From CAZMSQ01 sp964569025 (GTDB lineage Bacteria; Bacteroidota; Bacteroidia; Chitinophagales; Saprospiraceae): a DNA stretch of 64,000 nt. The notes under the pieces are model-generated. The model searched no databases. It was not told where the DNA came from and saw only the letters and a program-made list of their open reading frames with translations. Of this stretch, positions 1-8,292 are shown one piece after another. The number at the start of each line of letters is the position of its first letter. Position 1 is the first letter of the stretch. Where the stretch lies: contig CAZMSQ010000010.1 in NCBI GenBank assembly GCA_964569025.1, positions 1-64,000 of the forward strand, given 5' to 3'. A program made the position numbers and the translations under genes.

Positions 1-3000
1 CTATCGGCGATATCTGAATCGGAGGATTCCCAGCCTGGGTCGCTTCTGAATTACCGGTGAAACTGATTGAAGACATATCACCGGCATCGCCTACCAGATT
101 GAAGCACATGCTGTATATCGATGTGCCATCGGCGAGCGTGATACCCGTTGAGGAGAATGGATTCCAGGAAAGCAGCAATTGATTGTTACCCAGCTCGTTG
201 AAATTACCCGTCGTCAGGCCGGAAAGATTCAAATCGGTCACGTTCTGGAAATCAAGAACTGTAGGGTCCCACGTTACGGTATATTCCAACCCGATGATGT
301 CATCAAAATTGTCGACTGTCACATCTACGCAGACAGTCGTGCCACATTCTCCTGATCCACTACCAATTGACACCGTGAGATCTCCTGAACTTGCCCCATC
401 ATCAATATCAATGGCACATCCGGTTGTATTCACGTCTATGAGTTGGGGTGGAGTGCCAGCAACTGTAGCTTCGGCATTTCCTGTGAATTCAAGTGGTGTA
501 GAGGTGCCGGCACCTCCGATGATGACCATACACATTTGATAGAGGGTCGATCCATCTGCCAGAGTCTGACCTTGCCCGGAGAGAGAACTCCAGGATAGCA
601 CCAACTGATTTGCGAGTGGATTAAAATTAGCTGGGGTCAATTCTGGAAATCCAAAATTGGACACCTCAAGAAACTGCAAATCTGTTTCTTCCCATTGAAC
701 GGTGTATTCCAAACCAGCTATTTCTGTAAAATTACTGACAATGACATCAAGGCAGACGGTGTCTCCAACCTCACCATTTGGACAATTCAGAGAAACCTCG
801 AGTGGAGGCGTCGTATTGCTTTGGATTGTGACGGAGCCATTCATGGTTGTGACGGGGATTGAGACTGGTGGCAGACCTGCCATTGCTGCAAGAATGACAT
901 TGGAGGTATCAAAAACGACTGGAGAAATGACATCCACATCGCCCGTAATTTCGAAGCACATTTGATAGATGGAAGCGCTGTCAGGAAGGGTGACACCTGT
1001 TGTCGAGAAAAGATTCCAGGACAGAAGTATGTTGTTACCTGAGAGGTTAAAGTTTGCCGGACTCATACCTTGCACAGCGATATTCTCTATCCCTACAAAG
1101 TTCAGCAGGCTTGTATCGAATTGGATGATGTATTCCAGACCAAGGAGATTGATGAAGTTTTGGGCGTAGATATCGACGCATACCGTATCACCGGGTTCTC
1201 CGGTGACTTCTCCGATATCGAGTGTCAGTTCTGCCACGCATTCATCTGTGGCAACTGTGCCGGTTGAAGACAAGTTGCACCCACCTCCTGAAATTGAAAT
1301 GTTCCAGGAGTCTCCTTCACTCAGTCCGGTCAGCGTTATTACGCCATCTTCGACCAATGCCGGATCATCGCCCCCAAGCATTCCAGATCCATTATTTGTC
1401 AGGATTGCGTTGGCATCAATTCCGCTATACGGGATTTGAAGCGTGACCTGGTCAGTTCCAGAGGTTGCAGTTTGGCAGAACACGAGGACTTCATTTCCAG
1501 TTGAAAGTCCTGTGATGCCACAAACCGGGCCCGGACAATAATCATTGGGGATACTTCCAGTGCTTTGCAGGTCGCAGTTACCACCAGAAATACGAATATC
1601 CCAAGACTGCCCTTCAGTGAGGCCACTCAAAATAATGACTCCGTCGGTAACAAGGGCGGGATCATCACCTCCAACCACGCCCGCACCGTTATTCACCACG
1701 ATGGCATTAGGGTCTACTCCTGTATATTCAATCTGGACCGAGACCATATCAGCACCCATGGTACTGTCTGAGCATGTGAGTTCAGCCTCACTTCCATTTT
1801 GGATGGCTGTAATCCCGCAGTCCGGAGCGGGGCAAAGATCAAGAGGTACTGTCCCTGTGCTATTCAGCTGACAAGAACCTCCTGAAATGGAGATATCCCA
1901 AGGGTCTCCTTCAGAGAGGCCGGTTAGAAGAATAACCCCATTCTCAACCATTGATGGATCATCTCCACCGATGGTTCCGGCTCCGTTATTGATAACCAAA
2001 GCATTTGGATCGAGCCCTGTATATGGAAGCTGAATTGTAACAAGATCATTATTCTGGGTGCTATCTTCGCAGACGAATTGTGCTTCACTGTCTGAGGCAA
2101 GTTCGAGGATTCCACACGGATCCGGCACACACAGATTACCCGGTACGGTACCGGCACTGTTCAGGTTGCAGTTACCTCCTGTCACTGAAATATCAAACGC
2201 ATCACCCTCGAGCAGACCGGTAATAAGAATGGTCCCATCTGGTGTCGTAGCGGGATTATCGCCGCCTATCGTGCCTCCGGCATTATTAATGACAGAAACT
2301 GCAGGATCCATACCAGTATAAGAAATCTCAATCACGACCGGATCCGGATCTCCGGTAGCATCCTGACAGAGGAAGACCGGATCGTTCAGCCCGGAAATCA
2401 TGCAGGTACCCATACAGAAATCACTGGGTACCATTCCGGTACTTTGTAACATACAAGGGCCTCCCGTGATTTCAATATCCCATGAGTCACCCTCTGAGAG
2501 ACCCGACAGCGTAATGGTACCATTTTCTACCATTGCAGGATTATCTCCTCCAATTGTACCACTGCCATTGTTCACTATTGTGGCAAAGGTATCAATACCA
2601 ACATAGCTGATTTCAATCAGGACTTCGTCTGGGCCAGCAGTTAAATCAAGGCATGTTACAGAGGCCTCAGCACCTGTTTGGATTTCTGAAATTCCACAAA
2701 CTGGTGGGGAGCAATAAGAATCGGGGATAGAGCCGGTTACTGTCAAATCACAGGCACCTCCTGTCAGTGTAATATTGAAGGTATCACCTTCGATAAGGCC
2801 TTCGATCAGAATCGTTCCGTCAGGAGTCATTGCGGGGTTATCGCCACCTATGGTGCCAGGCCCATTGTTTACGATGATGGCCATTGAGTCTATCCCAATG
2901 TATGGAATTTCAACCAACACCGTATCTGTATTTTTGGCATCTGTTGTATCGAGGCAGACAAGCGATGGTGCAGCGTCTATAGTCACTCCGCAGACCCCAT

Positions 3001-3529
3001 TCGGGCAGGTGAGAGATGTTACAGCCGTTGAGAAAACGGCAGGAGTTTGTGTGAAAAGGCCATTCTCAAAAACAGAGACCTCAATCTCATCCATAGGGAT
3101 ATCAAACGTATCTATATCACACTCCTGTCCAATTGCCTCGAAAGTCATGCTCATCAGGACCGCCCCATCAGGAAGGCTCAGGGGCATCAGGTTAAAATTG
3201 AGGTACGATACTGTGATAACCCCATTTGGAGCCTGCCCGGATCCTGGCACACCGACGTTACCGGCTCCGAATCCGGGGATTCCCGGATTAAAATCGCCGA
3301 CAGAGACAAAGTCAAGGATAGTGGTATCCCAATAGAAGGAATACTGAAAAGAGACGACGCCTGCAAAGCTTTCTACCTGGATGTCATATGTTTGCTCTTC
3401 GCCTTGATCAAGGGTGACATCGTCTGGCGTGAGGCTTAAAAATACGGTGTCTGTTTGAGCAGAGAGCTGATTCAGAGAGAGGGCGCAGAAAAATAACCCG
3501 CCGATAATCAGGGTGGTAATTTTATTCAT
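1..3529 (-). CDS. Secreted cohesin-module protein with six 98-aa repeats (3' end outside window)
   Basis: The frame is open for 1176 codons from an ATG at 3529 down to base 1, so the C-terminus is missing. I checked the frame at six spread points. Residues 1-24 are a signal peptide (hydrophobic core, LSA|Q-like end). Residues about 26-165 read as a cohesin-like beta-sandwich (pattern: D-QG...FAGVVSFQYSFYWD). Six units of 96-99 residues follow (Cys at about 180, 278, 376, 472, 571 and 670), sharing NNGxGxxGGDxPA, DGxIxLxGLxEGD and STGxxPxDxC. At least three more cohesin-like modules start near 772, 912 and 1052. It lies 64 bp behind the gene ending at 3594 and is probably co-transcribed. By analogy a T9SS sorting domain is expected past the left edge, but it is not visible. 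Extracellular structural or adhesive role is inference; no catalytic motif seen. Confidence 0.85.
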   Translation of the reverse strand, partial: MNKITTLIIGGLFFCALSLNQLSAQTDTVFLSLTPDDVTLDQGEEQTYDIQVESFAGVVSFQYSFYWDTTILDFVSVGDFNPGIPGFGAGNVGVPGSGQAPNGVITVSYLNFNLMPLSLPDGAVLMSMTFEAIGQECDIDTFDIPMDEIEVSVFENGLFTQTPAVFSTAVTSLTCPNGVCGVTIDAAPSLVCLDTTDAKNTDTVLVEIPYIGIDSMAIIVNNGPGTIGGDNPAMTPDGTILIEGLIEGDTFNITLTGGACDLTVTGSIPDSYCSPPVCGISEIQTGAEASVTCLDLTAGPDEVLIEISYVGIDTFATIVNNGSGTIGGDNPAMVENGTITLSGLSEGDSWDIEITGGPCMLQSTGMVPSDFCMGTCMISGLNDPVFLCQDATGDPDPVVIEISYTGMDPAVSVINNAGGTIGGDNPATTPDGTILITGLLEGDAFDISVTGGNCNLNSAGTVPGNLCVPDPCGILELASDSEAQFVCEDSTQNNDLVTIQLPYTGLDPNALVINNGAGTIGGDDPSMVENGVILLTGLSEGDPWDISISGGSCQLNSTGTVPLDLCPAPDCGITAIQNGSEAELTCSDSTMGADMVSVQIEYTGVDPNAIVVNNGAGVVGGDDPALVTDGVIILSGLTEGQSWDIRISGGNCDLQSTGSIPNDYCPGPVCGITGLSTGNEVLVFCQTATSGTDQVTLQIPYSGIDANAILTNNGSGMLGGDDPALVEDGVITLTGLSEGDSWNISISGGGCNLSSTGTVATDECVAELTLDIGEVTGEPGDTVCVDIYAQNFINLLGLEYIIQFDTSLLNFVGIENIAVQGMSPANFNLSGNNILLSWNLFSTTGVTLPDSASIYQMCFEITGDVDVISPVVFDTSNVILAAMAGLPPVSIPVTTMNGSVTIQSNTTPPLEVSLNCPNGEVGDTVCLDVIVSNFTEIAGLEYTVQWEETDLQFLEVSNFGFPELTPANFNPLANQLVLSWSSLSGQGQTLADGSTLYQMCMVIIGGAGTSTPLEFTGNAEATVAGTPPQLIDVNTTGCAIDIDDGASSGDLTVSIGSGSGECGTTVCVDVTVDNFDDIIGLEYTVTWDPTVLDFQNVTDLNLSGLTTGNFNELGNNQLLLSWNPFSSTGITLADGTSIYSMCFNLVGDAGDMSSISFTGNSEATQAGNPPIQISPI
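1238..2992 (-). repeat. Six tandem ~98-codon repeats inside the secreted protein
   Basis: First-Cys codons fall at 2992, 2698, 2404, 2116, 1819 and 1522, so the unit lengths are 294, 294, 288, 297 and 297 bases, all multiples of three. Each unit has one Cys near each end. The repetition is clear in protein; the DNA copies have diverged. I do not recognise the domain family. Confidence 0.85.
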
Positions 3530-3593
3530 AAGTGCGCGGTTTGGGTCATGATCAAATCAGAAATTGGGTGTAAAACCGTGAATGGACTTTGGA

Positions 3594-4400
3594 TTACAGG
3601 CTTTTCGGAACAAAAATAATTTTTCTTGCATACTGCATTCCATTCACATGAATAAGTAAGGTATAGAGTCCTGCTCGCAATGCTGCAGAGGAAGGAATGA
3701 TAAACTGGTGATCTCCGGCCGGTAGTTCATGGGTACCACTTCCGCAAATCTCACCCCCCATATCCACCAACATGTACGTCACGATGGCTGACTGTGGAAG
3801 AGCACACGGAACAAAGATGTTCTCATGAAAAGGGTTGGGAAATGGTGTGCGGAGTTCAAAACCGGATTTGGGAGGTTCAACCGAACTTGTCCCGAGATCG
3901 ATACAGACCTCTCCTGAATTTACTTCGTAATCGACCGCTACGGTGATTGCCCCCTCAAGTCGGCCAATTTCGATGGTGGTTGGCGATTGGTCGAAGGAGA
4001 CTGCAGATTTTGAACCGGGAGGGCCAACAGCAGTGAAGTGCAGAGTGAAAAGGAGTCCGCTCTCAGGGGCATTCACACCCTGAAGTGAAAAATCGAACCA
4101 GACCATCGTCAACAGGCCGGGGTTGAGGATATTGAAATCCGACGGGTCAAGAAGAGGCAGGCCAAAGCTTCTGACGCTGTCAAGTCTGATGACAGAGGAA
4201 TCCCAACGCATACTCATCTGGAGGGATACAATATCCTCAAAACTATCTGCTGTAACCTCCAGACTGAAAGTTTGCCCTTGGTCAACGGTCAGCGAATCAA
4301 CCTGAAGATAGACCTGAGCTGAGAGGTCAGGAACCAATTGGGTGAAGAAAACGAGCACAAAGAGCACGCATTTTGCCACCCACGCCCCGTGCACAAACAT
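3594..4400 (-). CDS. Secreted single-cohesin protein with T9SS type A sorting domain
   Basis: 268 aa from the ATG at 4400. Residues 1-29 form a signal peptide (long hydrophobic core, then DLSAQ). Residues about 30-170 are a cohesin-like module close in wording to the first module of the downstream gene (VDQGQTFSLEV, a MRWDSS strand, LLTMVWFDFSLQG). Residues about 180-268 match a T9SS type A C-terminal domain: PFPNPFHE, a central DMGG turn, then AGLYTLLIH and a basic tail. The frame stays open upstream to 4694, but the promoter-like TATATTTG at 4696-4703 would put the transcript start near 4690, and only the 4400 ATG gives a signal peptide. Probably first gene of an operon with the gene starting at 3529. 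Function unknown; cell-surface location is inferred from the sorting domain. Confidence 0.8.
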   Translation of the reverse strand: MFVHGAWVAKCVLFVLVFFTQLVPDLSAQVYLQVDSLTVDQGQTFSLEVTADSFEDIVSLQMSMRWDSSVIRLDSVRSFGLPLLDPSDFNILNPGLLTMVWFDFSLQGVNAPESGLLFTLHFTAVGPPGSKSAVSFDQSPTTIEIGRLEGAITVAVDYEVNSGEVCIDLGTSSVEPPKSGFELRTPFPNPFHENIFVPCALPQSAIVTYMLVDMGGEICGSGTHELPAGDHQFIIPSSAALRAGLYTLLIHVNGMQYARKIIFVPKSL

Positions 4401-4695
4401 TGGCAATGGCCGTGCAGTCTGGCTGCGGGCATGAGAAATACCATCCTTGAGTTCAATATGCATCTGACAGCTTTCAAGGCCGCGATCACGATACGTGATC
4501 CGGTTTCGGACATTGTCATGATTACCATGACACATCTCAGGAAAAGCGGGGAAGTTCTCCGGGCCGGCAAAAGCGGAGACGACAGATGGTGCTGACAAAT
4601 CGGAGGTAAGTCCGGAGGGTAATCTTCGGAGCGGACCGCCGTGTGAGCTGTAGTCGGGCGAAACAGGCCTTGGGATGACTTCAGGGCTTATCATA
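4401..4695 (-). other. Long leader region rich in inverted repeats
   Basis: About 295 bases between the putative promoter and the 4400 start codon. Visible inverted repeats are GATCACG/CGTGATC at about 4485-4501, TGTCATG/CATGACA at about 4514-4532, and GTCCG/CGGAC at about 4610-4636. The region is richer in G+C than the flanking intergenic DNA. It is open in the reading frame of the downstream gene, but the translation has no signal peptide and resembles nothing I know. A structured 5' UTR or cis-regulatory RNA is the likeliest reading. I could not match it to a known riboswitch, RNase P RNA, tmRNA or SRP RNA. Confidence 0.45.
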
Positions 4696-4703
4696 CAAAT
4701 ATA
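4696..4703 (-). promoter_or_regulatory. Bacteroidota -7 box TATATTTG
   Basis: Read on the minus strand this is TATATTTG, matching the Bacteroidota consensus TAnnTTTG. No clear TTG lies about 20 nt upstream. It implies a start near 4690 and a leader of roughly 290 nt for the gene beginning at 4400. Confidence 0.45.
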
Positions 4704-4769
4704 GTGCTAAAAACAGCGGACTTTCACCTCTTTTCAGAGAAAATTTTCTTTTCCTCAACGCTCTTTTTT

Positions 4770-5444
4770 CTATATTAGACAATTGTCGTATGCAATTTTG
4801 ACCAATCCGGCAGAGGTATTCACGCCGAGTTTCCTCATTATATTTTTCCTGTGAACGCTTACAGTTTGGTCACTGATGTAGAGTTGCTCTGCAATTTCCT
4901 TGTTTGACAGAGCTTTGCCAATGAGTCTGAAGACTTCCAGTTCCCGCTTGGTCAGTTTGTTATGCTCAACAAATTTCTCGAGCGACTGTCTGCGGTATCC
5001 ATGAATCAGCGATTGCTGAACATGAGATTTACCTTGCCAGTGCGAAGAAAAGTACTCATTCCCGTTTGCAACTTCCCGAATTGCCTGAATGAGGTCATGC
5101 TGGCTGCAATTTTTCTGCACAAACCCCTTTGCTCCGCTCTGTCGTGCCGCCTGCACGAGGGTTCCATCACCCGATAAGGCCATGATAATGATTCGTTGTG
5201 CCGGATATTTTTTCAGCACTCCGGGAATCAGGTGGATCCCTTCTTCTCCATCGATAGACAAATCAAGCAACAGGACATCCGGTGTGTATTTTGTGAGCAT
5301 CTGCATCATAGATCCTTCATCAGCGGCTTGCCCTACCACCCTGACCCCCGGATCAGAGTCCCTCTGAAGGACAGACATGACTCCTTCAACGAATACTTGA
5401 TGGTCATCTGCAATGAGCACACTGATCTGTTTCTTTGAGTGCAT
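4770..5444 (-). CDS. NarL/FixJ-type response regulator (REC + LuxR HTH)
   Basis: 224 aa from the ATG at 5444; the upstream extension to 5555 lacks similarity and overlaps the promoter box at 5526-5533. REC domain about 7-128: acidic pair D13/D14, phospho-acceptor D61 in LLLLDL, S91 at the Thr/Ser switch position, K111 in GFVQK. LuxR-type helix-turn-helix about 163-224 (LTKRELEVFRLI, SNKEIAEQLYISDQTVSVHRKN). It should be a cytoplasmic DNA-binding regulator activated by a histidine kinase. No kinase is adjacent; the one at 11320 is about 6 kb away and unproven as partner. Monocistronic by its orientation and spacing. Confidence 0.92.
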   Translation of the reverse strand: MHSKKQISVLIADDHQVFVEGVMSVLQRDSDPGVRVVGQAADEGSMMQMLTKYTPDVLLLDLSIDGEEGIHLIPGVLKKYPAQRIIIMALSGDGTLVQAARQSGAKGFVQKNCSQHDLIQAIREVANGNEYFSSHWQGKSHVQQSLIHGYRRQSLEKFVEHNKLTKRELEVFRLIGKALSNKEIAEQLYISDQTVSVHRKNIMRKLGVNTSAGLVKIAYDNCLI

Positions 5445-5525
5445 ATGTTTTGGGATGGCTTTCAGAACATGAGAAACAATTCCGGAACGTGGTTGATTTG
5501 AAGAATCACCCCATCCTCGGCCCGT

Positions 5526-5533
5526 CAAAGGTA
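5526..5533 (-). promoter_or_regulatory. -7 box TACCTTTG for the response regulator
   Basis: On the minus strand TACCTTTG fits TAnnTTTG and lies 82 bases upstream of the ATG at 5444. No good TTG -33 element is visible. Confidence 0.45.
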
Positions 5534-5662
5534 AAATATTTTTAATGTATACCACATAAAGGGTAGAAGAATTTTACCGAAACCTGTGTCTCAATCAAAT
5601 CGAGTGGCATAAAACAATTGTTATCTTGGCATTTTCCTCGTTTTTTCAAGACAATTCAATCG

Positions 5663-6433
5663 ATGCCGACACAGATTATTTCCTACAATGTCAACGGAAT
5701 CCGGGCTGCCATGCGCAAAGGCTTCACGGACTGGGTTCAGGAAGGAGGGTATGATATGCTCTGTATTCAGGAGACCAAATCTCATGAACATCAAGCCGAA
5801 ACTGATTCTCTCTCGGATATGGGCTACCATCAGTATTGGCATTCTGCAGAAAAGAAGGGGTACAGTGGGGTGGCGCTTTTCACAAAAAGACAACCTGATC
5901 AAGTTATTTATGGATGTGGGGAGGATCTCTACGATCGTGAAGGTCGCATCATGCGGGCAGATTTTGGTGACTGGACCTTGCTCAATTGCTACTTTCCATC
6001 AGGGACTACCGGAGACGTGAGGCAATCATTTAAGATGGAATTTCTGGAGTTTTTCCGCAACTGGATTGATGCCCTACGAAAGAACCGACCGAAGCTCATT
6101 ATTGTCGGTGACTATAACATTGCCCACACGGAGATAGATATTCATGATCCTGTCCGCAATGTCAAAACATCAGGTTTTTTACCAGAGGAACGTGAGTGGC
6201 TTACAGCATGGTTTGAATCTGGCTTTTCGGATGCATTCAGGAAGCGCCATCCGGACGAGGTTTCATACAGTTGGTGGACTTACCGTGCGGGAGCCAGAGC
6301 CAGAAATAAGGGTTGGCGCATTGACTATCAGTCAGTCAGCACCCCATTGGTCAACTCTTTGCTGGATGCCGGGCAGCTGAGTGATGCTGTTCACTCGGAT
6401 CATTGCCCGGTCTGGGCACTGTACTCACTTTGA
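5663..6433 (+). CDS. xth: Exodeoxyribonuclease III (AP endonuclease)
   Basis: 256 aa, usual family length, from the ATG at 5663; the 15 upstream in-frame codons look non-coding. Endonuclease/exonuclease/phosphatase fold with the ordered motifs of the ExoIII family: YNVNGIR at 8-14, metal ligand E37 in IQETK, GDYN at 149-152 (D150 and N152), GWRIDYQ at 217-223, and SDH at 245-247 supplying the catalytic Asp-His pair. It cuts 5' to abasic sites and removes 3' blocking groups in base excision repair. Convergent with the nfu gene, 16 bases between stops. Confidence 0.93.
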   Translation: MPTQIISYNVNGIRAAMRKGFTDWVQEGGYDMLCIQETKSHEHQAETDSLSDMGYHQYWHSAEKKGYSGVALFTKRQPDQVIYGCGEDLYDREGRIMRADFGDWTLLNCYFPSGTTGDVRQSFKMEFLEFFRNWIDALRKNRPKLIIVGDYNIAHTEIDIHDPVRNVKTSGFLPEEREWLTAWFESGFSDAFRKRHPDEVSYSWWTYRAGARARNKGWRIDYQSVSTPLVNSLLDAGQLSDAVHSDHCPVWALYSL

Positions 6434-6449
6434 CCCTTCTCGGGTGATA

Positions 6450-7064
6450 TCATCCCATCTCGGCGACAACTTCCCGAACTTCGGGAATCATACGCTTCAG
6501 CATTCCTTCGATGCCCGCTTTCAGAGTTACTGTACTCGAAGGGCAACCGCTGCATGCACCTTGCAAGATGACAATGACCTTTCCCTGATCGAAAGCTTTG
6601 AACTCGATATTCCCTCCATCCATTTCGACAGCGGGCCTGACATAGGTATCTATCAAATCTTTGATTTTCTGTACAATTTCCGTTTCCTGCTCGCTGTACT
6701 GATAGCTGGCTCCGCGCTCGTCTTCAATTTTCTGCATCGCTTCCTCAAACCCATCATTCAGGATTGGCTCACCTGATTCGATGTATTTTTTCAGAAACTC
6801 TTTTAACTTGAGCATGATATCGGCCCAATCGAAATTCAAGGCTTTCGTGACGGTTACGAAATTATTTGAGATATAAACACCATCGACATACGGCAAATCA
6901 AAAAGGGCCGAGGCAAGAGGAGACCATTCTCTGGCAAGTGTTTCCTCACGAAAATCAGCAAGACCTCTATACAGCATGCGATTGGTGACAAACTTCAGCG
7001 ATTCAGGGTTGGGTGTCTGTTCGGTATACAGCATTACCGGGCTTGTTGCAGTTGTTTCGCTCAT
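6450..7064 (-). CDS. NifU/Nfu-type Fe-S cluster scaffold protein
   Basis: 204 aa. Residues about 11-98 are an Nfu N-terminal domain (TEQTPNPESLKFV, EWSPLASALFDLPYVDGVYI). Residues about 128-200 are the NifU C-terminal domain with the cluster-binding pair C171/C174 (GACSGCPSS). It assembles or carries a [4Fe-4S] cluster and passes it to apoproteins in the cytosol. The two-domain arrangement matches bacterial and mitochondrial Nfu1. A TATATTTG box sits 50 bases upstream. Monocistronic. Confidence 0.93.
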   Translation of the reverse strand: MSETTATSPVMLYTEQTPNPESLKFVTNRMLYRGLADFREETLAREWSPLASALFDLPYVDGVYISNNFVTVTKALNFDWADIMLKLKEFLKKYIESGEPILNDGFEEAMQKIEDERGASYQYSEQETEIVQKIKDLIDTYVRPAVEMDGGNIEFKAFDQGKVIVILQGACSGCPSSTVTLKAGIEGMLKRMIPEVREVVAEMG

Positions 7065-7113
7065 GATTCGTCGATATTTTTAGGTAGTTCGCTCTTTATT
7101 TAGATTTATTCTA

Positions 7114-7121
7114 CAAATATA
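7114..7121 (-). promoter_or_regulatory. -7 box TATATTTG for nfu
   Basis: Minus-strand TATATTTG fits TAnnTTTG and lies 50 bases upstream of the start at 7064. A TTTG lies further upstream but only 14 nt away, shorter than the usual spacing. Confidence 0.5.
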
Positions 7122-7151
7122 ATCCACTCACAGAACAAACACCACTGCGGA

Positions 7152-7691
7152 ATGATCATCAATCAGGACGTTTTTTCAGAAAGTCCGGAATATTACCACC
7201 GATACCTGAGTCTGGTTGAAGGGGAGGACATTCTGGATACGCTGATTCACAGCATGTTTTCTACCATCGGGCATCTTCGAGCCCTCTCTGCTGCGGAGTG
7301 GGACGCTTCCTATGCACCGGGCAAATGGACGCTTCGGGAAGTCTGGATGCATGTTGCCGATTGCGAACGCATGCTTGCCATGCGTGCCTTGTGCATCGCG
7401 CGCAGGGACACAGCCATACTTTCTGAATTTGACCAAGACACATTTGCGAAATGGAGTCGGGCTGACAAGCGGCAGACTGGTGACATTCTCAAGGAATTAC
7501 AAGCCATCCGCGACAGCAATGTATGGTTGTTCAGGGCGTTGTCAGAAGAGGACTGGCTGGAGCGCGGCCGGGTTGGTCACATGGTGTTTACCCCACGAGC
7601 ACTCGCTGGCATTTTGATTGGGCATGAACGGCATCATGTCAAACAGATGAAGGAAGTATATCTTCCGAATCGTGACTGGCCAGCCATGTGA
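7152..7691 (+). CDS. DinB-like four-helix-bundle protein
   Basis: 179 aa. DinB/YfiT-type features: WTLREVWMHVADCE with H67, then IGHERHHVKQM with H158, H161 and H162, giving a His set able to bind a divalent metal. PGKWTLREV is typical of the DinB_2 group. Members include metal-dependent thiol transferases (bacillithiol and mycothiol S-transferases) and many uncharacterised proteins, so the substrate is unknown. Cytoplasmic, no signal peptide. Its 3' end overlaps the convergent DUF2064 gene by 53 bases. Confidence 0.85.
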   Translation: MIINQDVFSESPEYYHRYLSLVEGEDILDTLIHSMFSTIGHLRALSAAEWDASYAPGKWTLREVWMHVADCERMLAMRALCIARRDTAILSEFDQDTFAKWSRADKRQTGDILKELQAIRDSNVWLFRALSEEDWLERGRVGHMVFTPRALAGILIGHERHHVKQMKEVYLPNRDWPAM

Positions 7692-8292
7692 AGAGGTTGG
7701 GAAATTCTGCCCCGAGGTCTGCATAATCTTTTGGTGTATCCAAATCTCTGAGTGGTTCAATGAGCTCATACCTGACACCAAGCCGGTTCATCCGGCTACA
7801 GGTTTCAGACAGGACCTCCGGGTGGCTCCAGATCATATCCCGGAAAACCTCGGGATGGAGTTTTTTCATCCCAATGAGGTAATACCCTCCGTCTTTCGCA
7901 GGACCGATGATTACATCGGAATCATCGAGCCGACTGAATGCATGCTGAATCAACTGTGGCGACAGCCCGGGTATATCAGAGCCAGTCAAAACCACTTTGT
8001 GGTGATCTCGAAGGCCCTCGCAGAGTGCCCGGAGCATTCTTTCACCAAGGTCAGCACCTTCTTGCACCCTCATTTCAAAAAACGCGGGATCCCAATTGTC
8101 TGATGCCTCCAAAAAATCAGAGAACCAAACAAACCTGCTGGCTTGCACATGCATTGCAACATCTCTTGTGTGAGAGATCAGGGCTTTATAGACGCGAAGT
8201 GCTTCTTCGGCTCCAACTTCAGCAGCCAGTCGTGTTTTGACCTGACCTTTTTGAGGGTTCCGAACGAAAAGAATGAGGGCATCATTCGTCAT
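7639..8292 (-). CDS. DUF2064 / TIGR04282-family nucleotidyl- or glycosyl-transferase
   Basis: 217 aa. GT-A-like fold recognised from LFVRNPQKGQVKTRLA at the N-terminus, a GSDIPGL motif near 104, GPAKDGGYYLIG near 130, and the closing DLDTPKDYADL. This family is annotated as rSAM/selenodomain-associated transferase 1 or arsenosugar-biosynthesis glycosyltransferase; no arsenosugar or selenium genes are nearby, so the substrate is open. The start overlaps the upstream adaptor gene's stop by 11 bases, so it is translated from the TolC-adaptor transcript. The 3' end overlaps the convergent DinB gene. Confidence 0.85.
   Translation of the reverse strand: MTNDALILFVRNPQKGQVKTRLAAEVGAEEALRVYKALISHTRDVAMHVQASRFVWFSDFLEASDNWDPAFFEMRVQEGADLGERMLRALCEGLRDHHKVVLTGSDIPGLSPQLIQHAFSRLDDSDVIIGPAKDGGYYLIGMKKLHPEVFRDMIWSHPEVLSETCSRMNRLGVRYELIEPLRDLDTPKDYADLGAEFPNLFTWLASHDSEDILPSSV

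Noticed and set aside
4401..4694. In-frame 98-codon extension of the secreted cohesin protein
   Set aside because: It would bury the signal peptide, and the start codon would lie upstream of the predicted transcript start.
4590..4695. Plus-strand GAGGTAAGTCCGG and GGCTTATC wording resembling RNase P RNA
   Set aside because: The two motifs are only about 100 bases apart, whereas bacterial RNase P RNA places them roughly 300 apart, and the other conserved blocks are missing.
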